Below are positions 1 to 11,493 of a stretch of 64,000 nucleotides of DNA, piece after piece (position 1 is the stretch's first letter; the number at the start of each line of letters is the position of its first letter). Both the position numbers and the translations under genes were made by a program. Below the pieces are notes generated by a model. It was not told the origin of the DNA. It made no database searches and saw only the letters and a list, made by a program, of their open reading frames with translations. Location: positions 5,766,001-5,830,000 of the forward strand of contig NC_003283.11 of the NCBI RefSeq assembly GCF_000002985.6, given 5' to 3'. This DNA comes from Caenorhabditis elegans. Its lineage: Eukaryota; Nematoda; Chromadorea; Rhabditida; Rhabditidae.

Positions 1-1624
1 ATGTTTTTCTGATCATCTGAAGAATGTTCATTGTATCCATAATCAATGTTCATTGTGTTGGAAAAAATGTCAGTTGGTCACTGATTTGTTGATCTTTTTG
101 CTAATCAACGAGCACTCAGTTGGAAGTTGTGTTTTTTAAAGAGAAATATCTGCAATTTGGGAGGAAGCTAATAGGCGCAAGCGTGATATGTTAGTTTTAG
201 AAAATGGCAAATGTTTTGTACCAGAGTTTTTATATGACACTTCATAGGAAGGACTTAAAACCATTATTGTTTGGAAAAGTTGTTGCGTATATCTTTTATA
301 GGGTATTTCCAGCAAAATCTATTAATCAACATTTTATGCACAACGGTTTTCGGATTGTTGTCTTGAATGTGACAATGTTACAGTACGAATGACCTTCTAA
401 TAGTTTTATTTATGCCGATTTTGTATCCTCCGAATTGTTGTCCTCTTCCAGACTGTTCTCTGTCATTTCCTAGGCCTTTGTCATTATTATAGGCCATGCA
501 AAAGATAACAATCAGGCTCCCGTCCGTCGGACATTGATCCGAAATTCGGTCCTTCTACGTCATGATCTTTGACCGTTTAGACTCATAGTCTGTAAGAGAC
601 GCAGACATGATTAGGCCCGAGCAAAGAAGATACGAAATTATAATATGGAATACAAGATGCTATTGGACAAAGATCTATTTTTAAATTACTCTAGGTAACT
701 AGTGAATTTGATTGAAATCGTTAATAAATAATCCCTGATAGTTTTGTAGGTGACAGTCGGGGTGGTATTGAAAAAGGAACTGGAAATTTAAAAATGGGGC
801 AGGAGACAGAAATAGATTGATAATTTGATCGAGAAAAAGAACAAGAACAACTATCCGATTGAAATTACACTGTCTGATGTAAGGAAGAGAGATATAAATT
901 GATGTTAGGATTACGGTACTGTTCAATGAAATAGTTACCAGTTGGGTGGAAGTGAGAGTTGAGATTATTTTAAATTTCCTAAACTTCCAAACTTAATTTT
1001 TATTGAAAATTTTGTCTTATTTGGATATTCCCTATAGGTCGGGATTTTAATTTTAATTTTGAATAAGTTGCATTTGAACAGCAAAGTTTTTGGAAACATT
1101 TTTATATAAAGTTTAAAATAGGGTTTTATAATTATCTTCAATTGGTTCTCAACTAGGTTCCAGAAAAAAGGAGTAGCTGCAGAATAACATCCAGAATAAA
1201 ATTGTCGATGTTTAAAGTTCAACAGGACAATTTCAAATTGCCAACTTTTCTGTACTAGTATTAACATAGAAAATACGGCATGTCAAGTGCCATATGGGTT
1301 TATCTGAATATTTTACATGCGTCCAAAAACAGCAAAACATTTTTTGGTTTTTAAAACACACAAAGCTTTGTTTGCAAAATTAGGACTATTTTAAATTTCC
1401 AAAAAATCTTTAAAAAACAAATTTTATTCCTGCAAAGCAAATGGACGAAACATTTCAGCCTCTTCGACTTTTAGACCTTTCTCTAATCGTCTGCAATTCC
1501 CGCAGACTTTTTTAAGGCAAAGTACAAAAAGGTAATCATCAGCTTGAAAAGTTGATCAGACAATTTTATGGTCAAAATTTTTGATAATAAGGGTTTTGTG
1601 AAAAAATTATTTTATAACTACAGA

Positions 1625-1835
1625 TCCTCTAATAGTACTGTATCCTACTACTTCCTTGAAAAAGTTATATCTCGGTATATTTTGAAAAAAGCAAAAAGAC
1701 GAAAACAACAAAACAATAGAGAAAGAAATTACTAATACTTTATCAGTTGAAAACTCTTGTATAGAACCAATGAAAACTTAGATATACGCTGCCAAAGTTG
1801 AGCAATGGGGTGCAGTAAAAATAGAGGAAACACGG
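1625..1835. repeat. MITE-like dispersed repeat, copy a
   Basis: The ends resemble other copies in this window: a 'tactgtatcctactac' end, a TATATCTCGG block, a central block of the type 'atactttatcagttgaaaa', and a closing 'ggggtgcagt...gaggaaacacgg' end. The two halves are roughly inverted versions of each other, as expected for a foldback MITE. I cannot assign a Repbase family name without a search. Confidence 0.6.
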
Positions 1836-2472
1836 TATGCCAAGTGTCATATGGATCTTTGGTTTTGATCTTCTTACTGTTCAATGATATGGATAGTCAA
1901 AAATAAAAATTTCCTTGTTTATCAATTTATTTTTATTTTAGTTCCATCAGTACAAAATTCCATCAGAATTGTGCGTAAATAATCCAAAAAGGAACACATT
2001 CTAGTTTTCTCCTCCTTATGTAATATGCAATAGAATCGTATTTTTACAGTGTCCCATAATAGAACACCATGACAAAATCTTGTTTTTTCCCTTGTCAGCT
2101 ACATCTTCAAAAGTCAGTGATGTGATTTACACTGTCATCCCTGAAATGGATACACATGATTTTCCTATTCACTTCCCGTTCCTAACACCCCAATCAAATA
2201 GTTACAGTATCCAATTGCATCTCAAAAGATCAGGCTAATGTGACGATTCTTTTTTCCTGCAAAAAAGTGTCGAATCTATGCTCTCCACATCCAGTACACT
2301 CTATCGCTTCATGTCCAATCTTTAAAGAAACGACATGATAAGCGGGTCAATTAGAGAACAAGATACGACAGACAGAACATTGGAATTCCCATCTCCTCGT
2401 GTGTCGTCGCGACGCTTTTTTAAGGATAATGATAAAAGATCGTGAGACGCAGATAAAGATTTTGAGTGATGT

Positions 2473-2658
2473 ATGATGATGTACATGAGTCGGGGCGCCA
2501 TTTTCATTGAAGACGCCCGCGCCAGACTCACTTTTAAAGACGACTCGTGTGATGTTCACGTGAACTTCAGCAACCTTCAAAGACACTTGGAGGGTCTCAG
2601 CGCCCCACGAGGCCAAGTGTTCAATGATTTCGTAGGTTTGGTGGTCAAAAAATTGTGA
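2473..2658 (+). CDS. Candidate small ORF or orphan exon
   Basis: This 61-codon frame begins ATG ATG ATG and is clearly richer in G+C (about half) than its surroundings. The translation is not low complexity and contains segments such as GAIFIEDARARLTF and HVNFSNLQRHLEGLSAP. A consensus-like donor (GTAGGT) lies inside it near 2632, so it could be one exon of a larger gene whose other exons I could not find. The opposite strand is also partly open here. I recognise no family. Treat it as a coding-like island rather than a confirmed gene. Confidence 0.25.
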   Translation: MMMYMSRGAIFIEDARARLTFKDDSCDVHVNFSNLQRHLEGLSAPRGQVFNDFVGLVVKKL

Positions 2659-3010
2659 TGTTTACTAGTTGGATTGGTATGGGAATTTGACTTGTAAATA
2701 TGGTTCAGGGATCAAATGACGATCAGAGTACTTTGAGTACAAACAGTGTAGAATTCTGGAAATCTAGAAGAAGTCGTTTGAGTTTCTTAAGCAGATTAAT
2801 ATTTTTAACGAACGAGTTTCCTACTTCCTTTAGCTTCCTAAAAGTTGGATTTTGCCACGTAGCTGTGAGAGGGAGTGATATTATGAGACAAGTCAAGAAG
2901 TCCAGGATAGCCGACTTCGAAGAGTTTTCAACATTTCTTTCTCAGATTATTTTCGCTTGATTTTCAGATCAGAAAATGTGGGGCACATTTTTTCGCCACA
3001 TTTACGAAAT

Positions 3011-3051
3011 CTCATATTTCTGACTCAAAGTCCTCATATTTCTGACTCAAA
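3011..3051. repeat. 19-bp direct repeat, two copies
   Basis: The 19-mer ctcatatttctgactcaaa occurs at 3011-3029 and again, unchanged, at 3033-3051, separated by three bases. Confidence 0.9.
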
Positions 3052-3256
3052 CTTAAATTTCGACATATTAAAATTTTTTGAGCAACTTCTCAACACTTTC
3101 AATTGGAAGTAAAGATATTTTCAGACTGTGCTGTATCATTGATCCTGCTAACTCTCTGACAGAAAACAGTTTGAAACTTGCCAACACCTTACAAAACAAC
3201 AAAAAATATCAGTTTAAAAGATTCACAATTTCAAAAGAAGTCATAAAGTGGGATTA

Positions 3257-3471
3257 CCGTATTTCCTGAATTCGCATTGCATCTATTGCTTAAATTTGAC
3301 AGATTATACCTCAGTTGTCATTTGTTCTATGCAATAATTGTCGACTGACAAAATATTTGTAATTTCTTTTTTATTGATTTGCAGTTAGCTATATATTGAT
3401 ATCTTCGAAATGATTCGAGATGCACCCTGTTAAAACAAAGTTATGAGTTACCGGAATATTCGAGGAAATAC
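3257..3471. repeat. MITE-like dispersed repeat, copy b
   Basis: The left end starts with the family signature (ccgtatttcc...). The interior carries the family core 'ttgtcatttgttctat' followed by 'gacaaaatatttgtaattt' and a right end 'cgaggaaatac'. It is more degraded in its right arm than the copies at 29335 and 57422. Confidence 0.55.
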
Positions 3472-4235
3472 TTTCTAAACTATTTGGAGTATTTTTGCTT
3501 CACAGCGTGCATCATTAAACCAGAAGCACAATTTGACCTACTATAGTTATAAAAGTTGTTCTGATGGTGAGCACGTGAATCGGAGCATTTTCTGTTTTGT
3601 TGGGTGTTTTCTGCCCACAAAAAAAAATGCTCTACTACTAAAAATAATTCAAGCTTCCGAGAAAAGTTTTGCGACCAATGTTCATTTCGCTGAGCTTTCT
3701 TTTTTTGGAAAAAGTTTGAAAAGTCATGTGGACTGATTATAAAATAGATTTTGTACAGAGAATGACGGAATGACTTTTGAAAATTAGCGGAGATAAGGGT
3801 AAAACTCTCTACGACTTTTTTTTTGATAAGAGTAATTTCCTCCATGAAGGAAGTTCGGAGAATCAAAGTGGAAAATTTAACGGAAGATACTGTAACTCTA
3901 AAAGTGCGAAAATAATACCAGTTTCACACTACAGACTTATGAATTAGTGTTCTCATTTGGTAGGTCAAATATGCACCGCCGATTATAGATCTATCCTTAT
4001 GTGCATTTTATGACAAAAACAATAACAAAAGAGTATTCTTCCATAGTTCTGATCTTTGTTTCGACGCTGAATACGCCATTCCTTTGCCCTTTGATTCCGT
4101 CTCGATTCTAAAAATAGTGACTGTACTTTGGCGTCGCCACCTTTATAGAATCGTTGGACCAACTATATACTTCCAACATCTTCTAATACCCGTCTGTTCA
4201 CGTGAACCATTCATGTTCCTTCTTGCTTCCCAAGA

Positions 4236-4458
4236 CCCCCCCCCCCCTCCAACATCTTCAAAGATGCAGATTATTCTCTGTCTGTCTGTGTCTCGCCACC
4301 GAGCGTCCGCCTTCTTCTTTCTGCTCTTTGCCCTGACTCCGCCCATCTACAAGTATAAAAGTATCGGTTGCAGCCTTACTTAATATCATCACTGTCCTTC
4401 TTTTACCAATCTCATTCAAAAACTTCCATCTTTTCTACAATTTAGCATTTTTCAGAAA
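4236..4458 (+). promoter_or_regulatory. Phosphatase core promoter, poly-C tract and trans-splice site
   Basis: A run of 12 C bases lies at 4236-4247. A CCGCCC box (4339-4344) and a TATAAA box (4354-4359) follow about 100 bp upstream of the start codon. A strong acceptor (tttttcag, ending at 4455) lies three bases before the ATG and is typical of an SL1 trans-splice site. A recognisable TATA box is not universal in nematode promoters and may suggest a strongly or tissue-specifically expressed gene. Confidence 0.55.
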
Positions 4459-5567
4459 ATGAAGTACCCAACTATCATCGACAGTCAACAGTTGTTCCGT
4501 GAGCCCGATCATCCTCTCAAAGCCGGACTCGATCCAAAATGCCGTTCCACGAAACCCCTCTGTCCAGATACCTTCGCTAAGGTCATGAAGACTATTGACA
4601 CATTCATTTTTGACGCTGATGGTTAGTTTTCTAGAATATCTAGTTCAATTTTTAATTATAAATTCTTTCAGGTGTCCTGTGGCTCGGTGAATCAGTGATG
4701 CCAGGATCTCCTCGTCTGATCGATTATCTTGTGAAACACAACAAACAAATCATTGTGCTCACCAATAATGCCACCAAATCTCGTGCAGTTTATGCAAAGA
4801 AGCTTGCAAAACTGGGATACAACTCTTCAAAAATGAACAAGAACAATTTGGTGAATCCAGCTGCAGTTGTTGCTGATACTTTGCACAGAGCTGGATTAGA
4901 TGGAAAACGAGTTTATTTGATAGGAGAACAAGGACTTCGTGATGAAATGGATGAATTAGGCATTGAATATTTTGGACATGGACCAGAAAAGAAACAAGAT
5001 GAAGCCGACGGATCTGGTGCATTCATGTATGATATTAAATTGGAAGAAAATGTTGGAGCAGTCGTTGTTGGATACGAAAAACATTTCGATTATATCAAAA
5101 TGATGAAGGCTTCAAATTATTTAAGAGAAGAAGGTGTTCTGTTTGTTGCAACAAATGAAGATGAAACATGTCCAGGACCAAATCCAGAAGTTGTTATTCC
5201 TGATGCTGGACCAATTGTTGCAGCAATCAAATGTGCATCTGGAAGAGATCCATTGACTGTTGGAAAACCATGTACTCCAGCATTTAATTATATTAAAAGA
5301 AAATGGAATATCAATCCATCAAGAACAATGATGATTGGAGACAGGTAAATTGAAATTATTCAGACATTTTGAAATTAAAATTTTAATTATTTCAGAACTA
5401 ACACAGATGTCAAATTCGGAAGAGATCACGGAATGAAGACATTGTTAGTTTTATCTGGATGTCATCAAATTGAAGATATCATTGAAAATCAAATGAACGA
5501 AAGAGATGATATGGTCCCTGATTATGTTGCACCATGCCTTGGAGCTCTTGTTCCAGAAAGAATTTAA
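4459..5567 (+). CDS. Phosphoglycolate/4-nitrophenylphosphatase-family HAD phosphatase
   Basis: Exons are 4459-4621, 4672-5344 and 5396-5567, and they join into 335 aa. HAD motif I is FIFDADGVLW with the nucleophile at D52 and the acid/base at D54. Motif II is the LTNNATKSR stretch near residue 82, the GKP segment supplies the motif III lysine, and motif IV is MIGDRTNTD near the exon 2/3 junction. This is the architecture of PGP/PNPP, type IIB-cap cytosolic phosphatases that hydrolyse 2-phosphoglycolate and, in animals, glycerol-3-phosphate and other metabolic side products. Length matches the family (about 300-340 aa). The start is fixed by the trans-splice acceptor three bases upstream. A poly(A) signal AATAAA lies at 5748-5753. 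The family is confident, the physiological substrate is inferred. I recall this as C. elegans F44E7.2. Confidence 0.95.
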
Positions 5568-5745
5568 ATCCCTAGATCTTTACTTTACGTGTCATTGTTT
5601 TGTTGTCTAATGCATACGGTGTATGTAGATACTTTCTTTCCTGTTTTCCCCCAACTTCTTGTCATCTGACTAATCCGACCTCTGCCATATTTCGGATGCA
5701 AAAAATATGCTTCATATTGAAGCTTACTCACCCTCCCCCAACTCT

Positions 5746-5945
5746 TCAATAAAATTGATTCGACTTTATTTATTTTTCCACACCTAAATAACTGAAAATG
5801 ATTCGAAAGAGGAATATCGTTATTTCGCGAACATATGACATGCCAGTTTAAAGGCACTCGCGGTTTTCTGGGTGGGTCTCGCCACGATCTGTATTTTTCT
5901 TCGTTTGATGTGATGAAAATTGGATTTATGAAATTGGGAATATTA
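5746..5945. repeat. 3'-flank duplication, copy 1
   Basis: Starting at the phosphatase poly(A) signal, about 200 bp are repeated in diverged form at 6487-6705. Shared landmarks in the same order are AATAAAATT, a 'ttattYatttttc' block, 'acctaaat.actgaaaat', 'gaaagaggaatat', 'ttatttcgc', and the motif GGTCTCGCCACGATCTG at 5875-5891. Confidence 0.75.
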
Positions 5946-6129
5946 ATAAATTATTTTGATTTTGTGAAGACGTGAAAGAATACACGTAGGTTACAATAAA
6001 TACATGACATTTAGCCACGTGGCATTTTAGAAAGTAGGGCATTCGGTTTTTCAAATTCATTTTTTATTGTACTCTCCCAGCAGAGAACGAGAATTCGATA
6101 ATTCTCTTCGATTCCACACTATAATCAAT

Positions 6130-6457
6130 ATGGTAAGTCTATCACAAGATGAGAAATTTTTTCGAATTTTACCTACAGACTGATTCATTGAATTGACTTC
6201 AGAGATGACATTGCAGTTGCAAGAATTGATGAGACAATCTGATGAAAAGGTTGGCTCGATTGAATAATCAAATAAATATACATATTTTTATTTTTCAGAT
6301 CGAAGTTTTGGAGCTTCAATCTCGACTCGAATTGGCTCAACAAGCTTCGGATCTCACTGATCGTCTTCATGAAGACTTGAGAGCTTCGGATGCCAGGGTT
6401 CAAGAAACGTTCAAGTTTCTGCTCTTCCAACCGAGAAATCAGAAGAAGATGGAATAA
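6130..6457 (+). CDS. Small coiled-coil protein, 64 aa, putative
   Basis: Proposed exons are 6130-6132 (the ATG alone), 6217-6249 and 6299-6457. The first donor is GTAAGT directly after the ATG, and the acceptors are attgcag and tttttcag. The frame closes without a stop to 64 aa. The middle (roughly residues 5-50) is a continuous heptad-like helix rich in Leu, Glu and Gln, ending in a basic QKKME tail. No family is recognised. It may be a fragment of a larger coiled-coil protein. AATAAA signals at 6457-6462 and 6490-6495 follow the stop. The gene sits between two copies of the phosphatase 3' flank, so it may derive from a local duplication. The single-codon first exon is the weakest part of the model. 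A start at the internal Met in exon 2 is an alternative. Confidence 0.45.
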
Positions 6458-6486
6458 ATAAAGCTCGTGATTAACTTGATGCTGCT

Positions 6487-6705
6487 TTTAAATAAAATTT
6501 TATTCGAATTTATTCATTTTTCAACATCTAAATATCTGAATATTATATCTAAACACCTAAATATTGAAAATAATTCAAAAGAGGAATATAATTATTTCGC
6601 CAGCATTAGAAGCCAGTTAAAGGTACACGTTATTTTCTGAGTAGGTCTCGCCACGATCTGTCGTTTTTTTCATTAACGAATAAACGTTGGATTTGTGAAA
6701 TTGCA
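6487..6705. repeat. 3'-flank duplication, copy 2
   Basis: This is the diverged second copy of the phosphatase 3' flank (see 5746-5945). It keeps the poly(A) signal, the 'agaggaatat' block and GGTCTCGCCACGATCTG (6644-6660), and has an extra ~25-bp insertion of 'atctaaa' type sequence. It lies directly after the coiled-coil gene and before the 3' end of the insulysin gene. Confidence 0.75.
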
Positions 6706-6998
6706 AATACCGTACTTTGAATGCCTAGAAACCAAAACTTGTACTATGCACTTCACTATTATCTTCGGAAGCTTGCATTGCAATGCTGAAGTCTATGTCT
6801 ATTTTCATAAGGAAGCCTATTAAGAAGGAATAATCTAACTTTTCATTGCGAAACTTTGTTTTAGAGAATCTAATAGTTCATACCAATAAAATACAATAGG
6901 AAACAATCATGGGGCATCAATCATGACATAATATCTCACAGAGAAAACCGAGTATCCGGGATCATTCACGGGGAAATACAACATAACAAATAATACAA

Positions 6999-9900
6999 CT
7001 AATACTTAGACTTCGTAGTCTCCTGGTGCTCAAGTGGATCGACACCAATTGGCTTCAAGTCTATAGCTGCGATTGGTCGTCCATACAGTGGAAGGAATTG
7101 TCGAAGTTGATCCGAATAGAGAACTTCCTTTTCTTTCTTTCCAGATTCGGCATTCTTCTTGATAATAGTGTTGACAGCCTCCTGGTCCTCATTCTTTCCG
7201 TGGACGAAGACAGCAAGCTTGCGCCGTTCCGCTGCATCTTTGCGGATTTTCCTTTAAGAAGAGAATATGAGGTAATTAAAACTTGGAAAAGATCTTACTT
7301 GTCAAAGAGTTCAAGGACGTCATCTTTCTTGATAGTTTTCAGAAGTGCAACTTCTTCTTCTCTACGTGCAAAATTGTACTGTCGGCATTCAATCTCATTC
7401 CAGAATCTTCTGAATCTGCTACTCAACGTTTTCGGCTTCTCTTCAAGCCGAGCAATCATTCCAGAAACTTGATTATCGAATTCCTCTTGTGGCATTTCAG
7501 CAATTTCTTTACGAACCGACTCCAAGAACACTTCGATGCGTTCAAGAACATGATCAACACTCTTTGGTCCTTGTACGATAACATTGAGTGCTACAGTTCC
7601 ACAGTTCAGGCGAGATCCAGTCCAAACAATGTAGCCTGAAAATTAAGAATATTTAGAAACGCCAATTTTCATCAACTTTACCAAGGGCTTCGTTAGTTCT
7701 GAGAGTGTTGAATGCTGGTTCTCTGATGAGCTGATCGATCAGTCCAACAACAGCATTGTCGTACGTATTCTGAACACCAATTTGATAAGTCACTTCAACG
7801 CATCCGACGTCATGAGTCTTCTGTAGATGTCTGTAGACGTATTCATCACCATTGTTCAATTGCAACTCGCGACGAGGATTGTGCTCATTACGATACAATG
7901 GACGAGAGTTCGGTGCAGCTGATTTGAGAACATCCATCAATTCTTTTGACAATTGAATTGCTTCCTTTTCAGTAGAATTTCCATGGACAAAGAGTTCCAT
8001 ATGGAATGCTTGAAGCATTTCTTTCGCGAATCCTTGAACATCCTCCAAAGTGACACTATCACAGACAGCAAGAAGTTGCTCTTTGCTCCAAACTTTATCG
8101 ACAATGAGAAGCTGATTGTAGTGTTGAGTGAGCAGGTAGGGTTGAGAGAATGCGTGATTTGTCAGAGCTCTCTTAAGGGATTCGAATAAAACGTCGAAGC
8201 GAGTTTTGTCGATTTTGAAATTGGTCATACGGTTGGCCAAATGTTTAGCAAACAGTGCTTGTTTCTCATCGTATCCATACACCTGAAAATTGGCAGAATT
8301 GATCATATCCTTTCGGACCGAAACTGTGTAAGGGTTAGACGCAGACATAAAACAATGGACAACATTTTAGAACTATTATCAAAAAATGACAATCGCAACG
8401 GCAACCTGGTTTTTGTATTTTTTTTAATTAATGAAAATTTACGATTCTTCCATGATTGATCAATTCTCATTTCTTTGCCACGTGGACGTTCCGATTGTTA
8501 TTTTTGGATAATAAAGTGCAATTAGATACAGGAAACAAAACAATAACAAACATGTAAGGTTAGTGATGCATGACGTTCAGCTTCTCGTCGATTGCTTACC
8601 CGCATTTGTACACCGAATGGACTAGACTCAAGCTGACATTTCAAGCCAGCCAAGTCAGCATTATAGGTTTCCTCGGCGAGAGTGTCCTGAAAACAATTAT
8701 TCATAATTGTTAACTGATTTTCAAAATTCTTACGCTGAGACACCACAACCAAAGGCTGGAAAGCAAGGACATTCTTGGATTTTGAGCAACCATTGGAGTT
8801 GTCAAAGCCAGCTTTGTTTCCTGTTTTGGCATATTGTACTCATCATCCTGCTTGAACCAAACTCGACTCCATCCATCATCACTGATCAGTCTTGGATGTT
8901 CATTTTTAACAGATTCACGTGGTTTTTGATCAAAGTTCGTGGCGATGTATTCGTTCTTTTCGGGCAGATGAAGAGCATGGTGGCTGGTTTTCAGAGCATT
9001 CTCATACTTTTTCATTGTTTCTGGACTGATATCAGTTACTTTCATTTCAGTTCCATAAACTGGCTCATTAGTATTTCCTTCTTGTCCTTTGAACTTTTGA
9101 GAAACAACACGAACTTGCATATTGGCGGGGCTGAGCATACTGAGGAGTTCCTTGATACGTTCTGGCTCATATTTGGTGAGAAGATAACGAGAAGACAGGA
9201 TGTGTTCAAATGGAATGTACTGAAGACTCGCAGCAACATTGATGGCCATAGTCATCGGCTGTTCCTTGTCCTTGAACCGGAATTTAACAGCACTGAGCTC
9301 CGCCAATTCATCATGAACCCATTGTTTAGGGCCTGCGGATTGAAGCATTCCAATGTAATTGAACATCAACTGGATAATTTCATCGACGTGTTCAAGACCT
9401 TCAGTACTCAAGTCCATAGTTACATTATAAACTCCAAATCCAGCTGCTTGTGTGTGGCTGTCCGATTGCAACGAGCTCACCCATCCAAGTCGCTTGAGCT
9501 CAGAGAGCAAGGATCCGGGTCCTTCGTGGCCAATCAAATGAGCTGAAAAATTATATATTGAAAAATCATCGAAAATCGGATAAATTACAAATGTAGTGTC
9601 CAGGTTGAGAGAGGAACTCTCCGTTGAGATCAGGGAATGGAAAACTGATCGAAACCAGTCTTGTGTCCTTGATTGGAACCACGTCGATTCTCTTCGCGAG
9701 CTGGTCCGGTCCGTACGGGAACTCCTCCCAGACTTTTCGCTCGACTTTTTTATTTTCAATGGCATCAAATTCAAGAGTTCCCAAGTATGACTCAAGGACG
9801 TTGAGGGGTTCCTTTCCTACGATACAACATGTCATGCTAAAATTTAAAGACATTTAATAAGGTCTATATAATAATTTTCTAAACTGACATATCAGAGCTG

Positions 9901-10942
9901 TACCACTTCTTGTGGAACTGAAGAAGAGCATCACGGGGCTCAATGCCTTTCTTACGAGCATCCTCCAACAATGTTTGCTTATTTCCAGTTCCGAATTTTC
10001 CGTAGTCGTGCCCAGGTTTGGAGCGCGAGCGGTCGACTTGAAGGAATCTCCAAAGGTCGTTGTTCAGATTATTCGAGTGCTCAGAGTCAACGGCGCACAC
10101 TTCTCTCTCCGTGGCACTTTCAGTGAACTGTGGCGACAAGAAGAACTGAACGAAGCGATCCAGTGCTCCTGGCAGTTGATCAGGTTTCACGTCAAAGTGA
10201 TAATTCGTGTGATCCGATGAGGTGTAAGCGTTGGAACTTCCAGCATGTGCGGCAAGGAATTTGGAATATTCGTTCTCCGAAGGATATTTGGCGGTGCCTA
10301 GGAAGAGCATGTGCTCGCAGAAATGAGCAAGTCCTGGAAGCTCCCAAGGATCCATAAGATGTCCAACTTTCACATCCAACGCTGCTGCAGATTTGTCAGT
10401 TGTTGGATCGGAAACCAGAAGGACACGAATTCCATTTGTTAGTTCAAGACCGCGATACTGAAAATTATTCATATGAATCAGCAACAAAATTATCTTGAAA
10501 AAAAACGCACTTCTCTAGCATCCTGTGCTCCTTTAACGATCAAATCGTGCCTTTTGAGTACAATATTTTTACCCGCTTCTGTCATTTTTGGCAGAGGATT
10601 CGAATTCGATATGTTTCGTACTAACCGAAGACGAAGTGAAGAGTTTTGCGGCCTCCTGAAAAATACACGTCTCGATTTAAAAAAATAGTCCACGTATTTA
10701 GAAGAAAGTCAAAAAAAAAGTTTTAATGGCATTTTCTGAGAAAATTTCTTCATAAAGCGAGATGCGGCAATAAAATGTGGAAAAATCAGAAACACTTCAG
10801 ATTGAGAACGGGGAATGATTGGGGGAAAAGCTGACCTGAGAATTTGAGAAAAGTTGACGCTTGAAAAAGTTCGTTTGGCGATATGGGCGAGTGCTGGTGA
10901 TGGCACACCCCTACTGAATTTTGAGAGAAGTGATAAAGACAT
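6999..10942 (-). CDS. Insulin-degrading enzyme (insulysin) homologue, M16 protease
   Basis: Nine exons close in frame to 1051 aa: 10942-10836, 10655-10511, 10457-9889, 9836-9589, 9542-8734, 8686-8600, 8282-7682, 7635-7299 and 7251-6999. The inverted zinc motif HFCEH is at residues 129-133, with the third ligand Glu at about 210 in the [10 protein letters not shown] segment. The length (human IDE is 1019 aa) and collinearity across both halves indicate a complete clamshell M16A protease that cleaves insulin-like and amyloidogenic peptides. The first exon encodes a basic, Ser/Leu-rich presequence typical of mitochondrial targeting, and an in-frame internal Met at residue 60 would give a cytosolic form of 992 aa, which mirrors the two starts of human IDE. 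An acceptor (atttacag) lies about ten bases upstream of the ATG. I recall this as C. elegans F44E7.4. Confidence 0.96.
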
Positions 10943-11110
10943 TCGATTGCTCTGTAAATTTCGAAACTTTGAGCAAGAAAAAAACACGTTAACGCGGTTT
11001 TTCAGACGATCAAAAAAAATTTTTTTCGGTAAATGATGAAAATTTTCTCTGTCTCTCTTATCTCTAGAGCGTAGCAATAGAGCGCGCTTGCGGTTTTCAA
11101 TTTGGAATAA

Positions 11111-11493
11111 GAGGGGGTACGTTTTCGTAAGGGGATTTTTTCGTAAGGAACGCTTTCAGTAGGGCAATGTGCGGCGCGCCTTTTCGCAAGCCCGCCGCAC
11201 AGTCCTTCGCAATGAGCCGCACGGCTTTTTGCAATGCGCCGCACGCTTCTTCGTATTTATTTATTTATTTTTCCAACAGGAAATTTCGAACGGAATTCAA
11301 TTAAAAACGGATTTTTAATGGAAATTAATTAGTTTTATTCGAGCTAAATACGGATATTTTCAGAATTTTCGATGACAAAAACGGGTTTCAATCGATTTCG
11401 AATCGATCAAAATTAATATTAATCGAAAATGAGCGTTTCCTTCCCGGAAAAAGAAGAACTTGATGCTGAGAGTGATCCAAGCGGAGCCAAACG
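11111..11493 (+). repeat. Foldback element, left arm
   Basis: This 383-bp arm includes the terminal inverted repeat, the GCCGCAC subterminal repeats at about 11170-11250, and, at its inner end, the start codon and first 65 bases of exon 1 of the carried gene. It differs from the right arm near 11214 (atgagccg versus atgcgccg) and near 11480 (ccaagcgg versus ccaggcgg). Confidence 0.92.

Larger units (their letters stand above)
1..4458. other. Gene-poor region left of the phosphatase gene
   Basis: No gene model with a good start, codon usage and closing splice sites could be built here. The stretch is A+T rich and carries two copies of a dispersed MITE-like family (about 1625-1835 and 3257-3471), a 19-bp direct repeat near 3011-3051 and one G+C-richer coding-like island at 2473-2658 (listed separately). 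A 121-codon ATG-initiated frame on the - strand ending at 3480 and a 62-codon frame at 204-392 are open but have A+T-driven composition. Either could be part of a neighbouring gene that is not visible here. Confidence 0.6.

Noticed and set aside
3480-3866. 128-codon open frame on the - strand
   Set aside because: The first codon is TTG, an internal ATG leaves 121 codons, and the composition is A+T-driven with Lys/Phe/Ser runs. No splice signals or homology.
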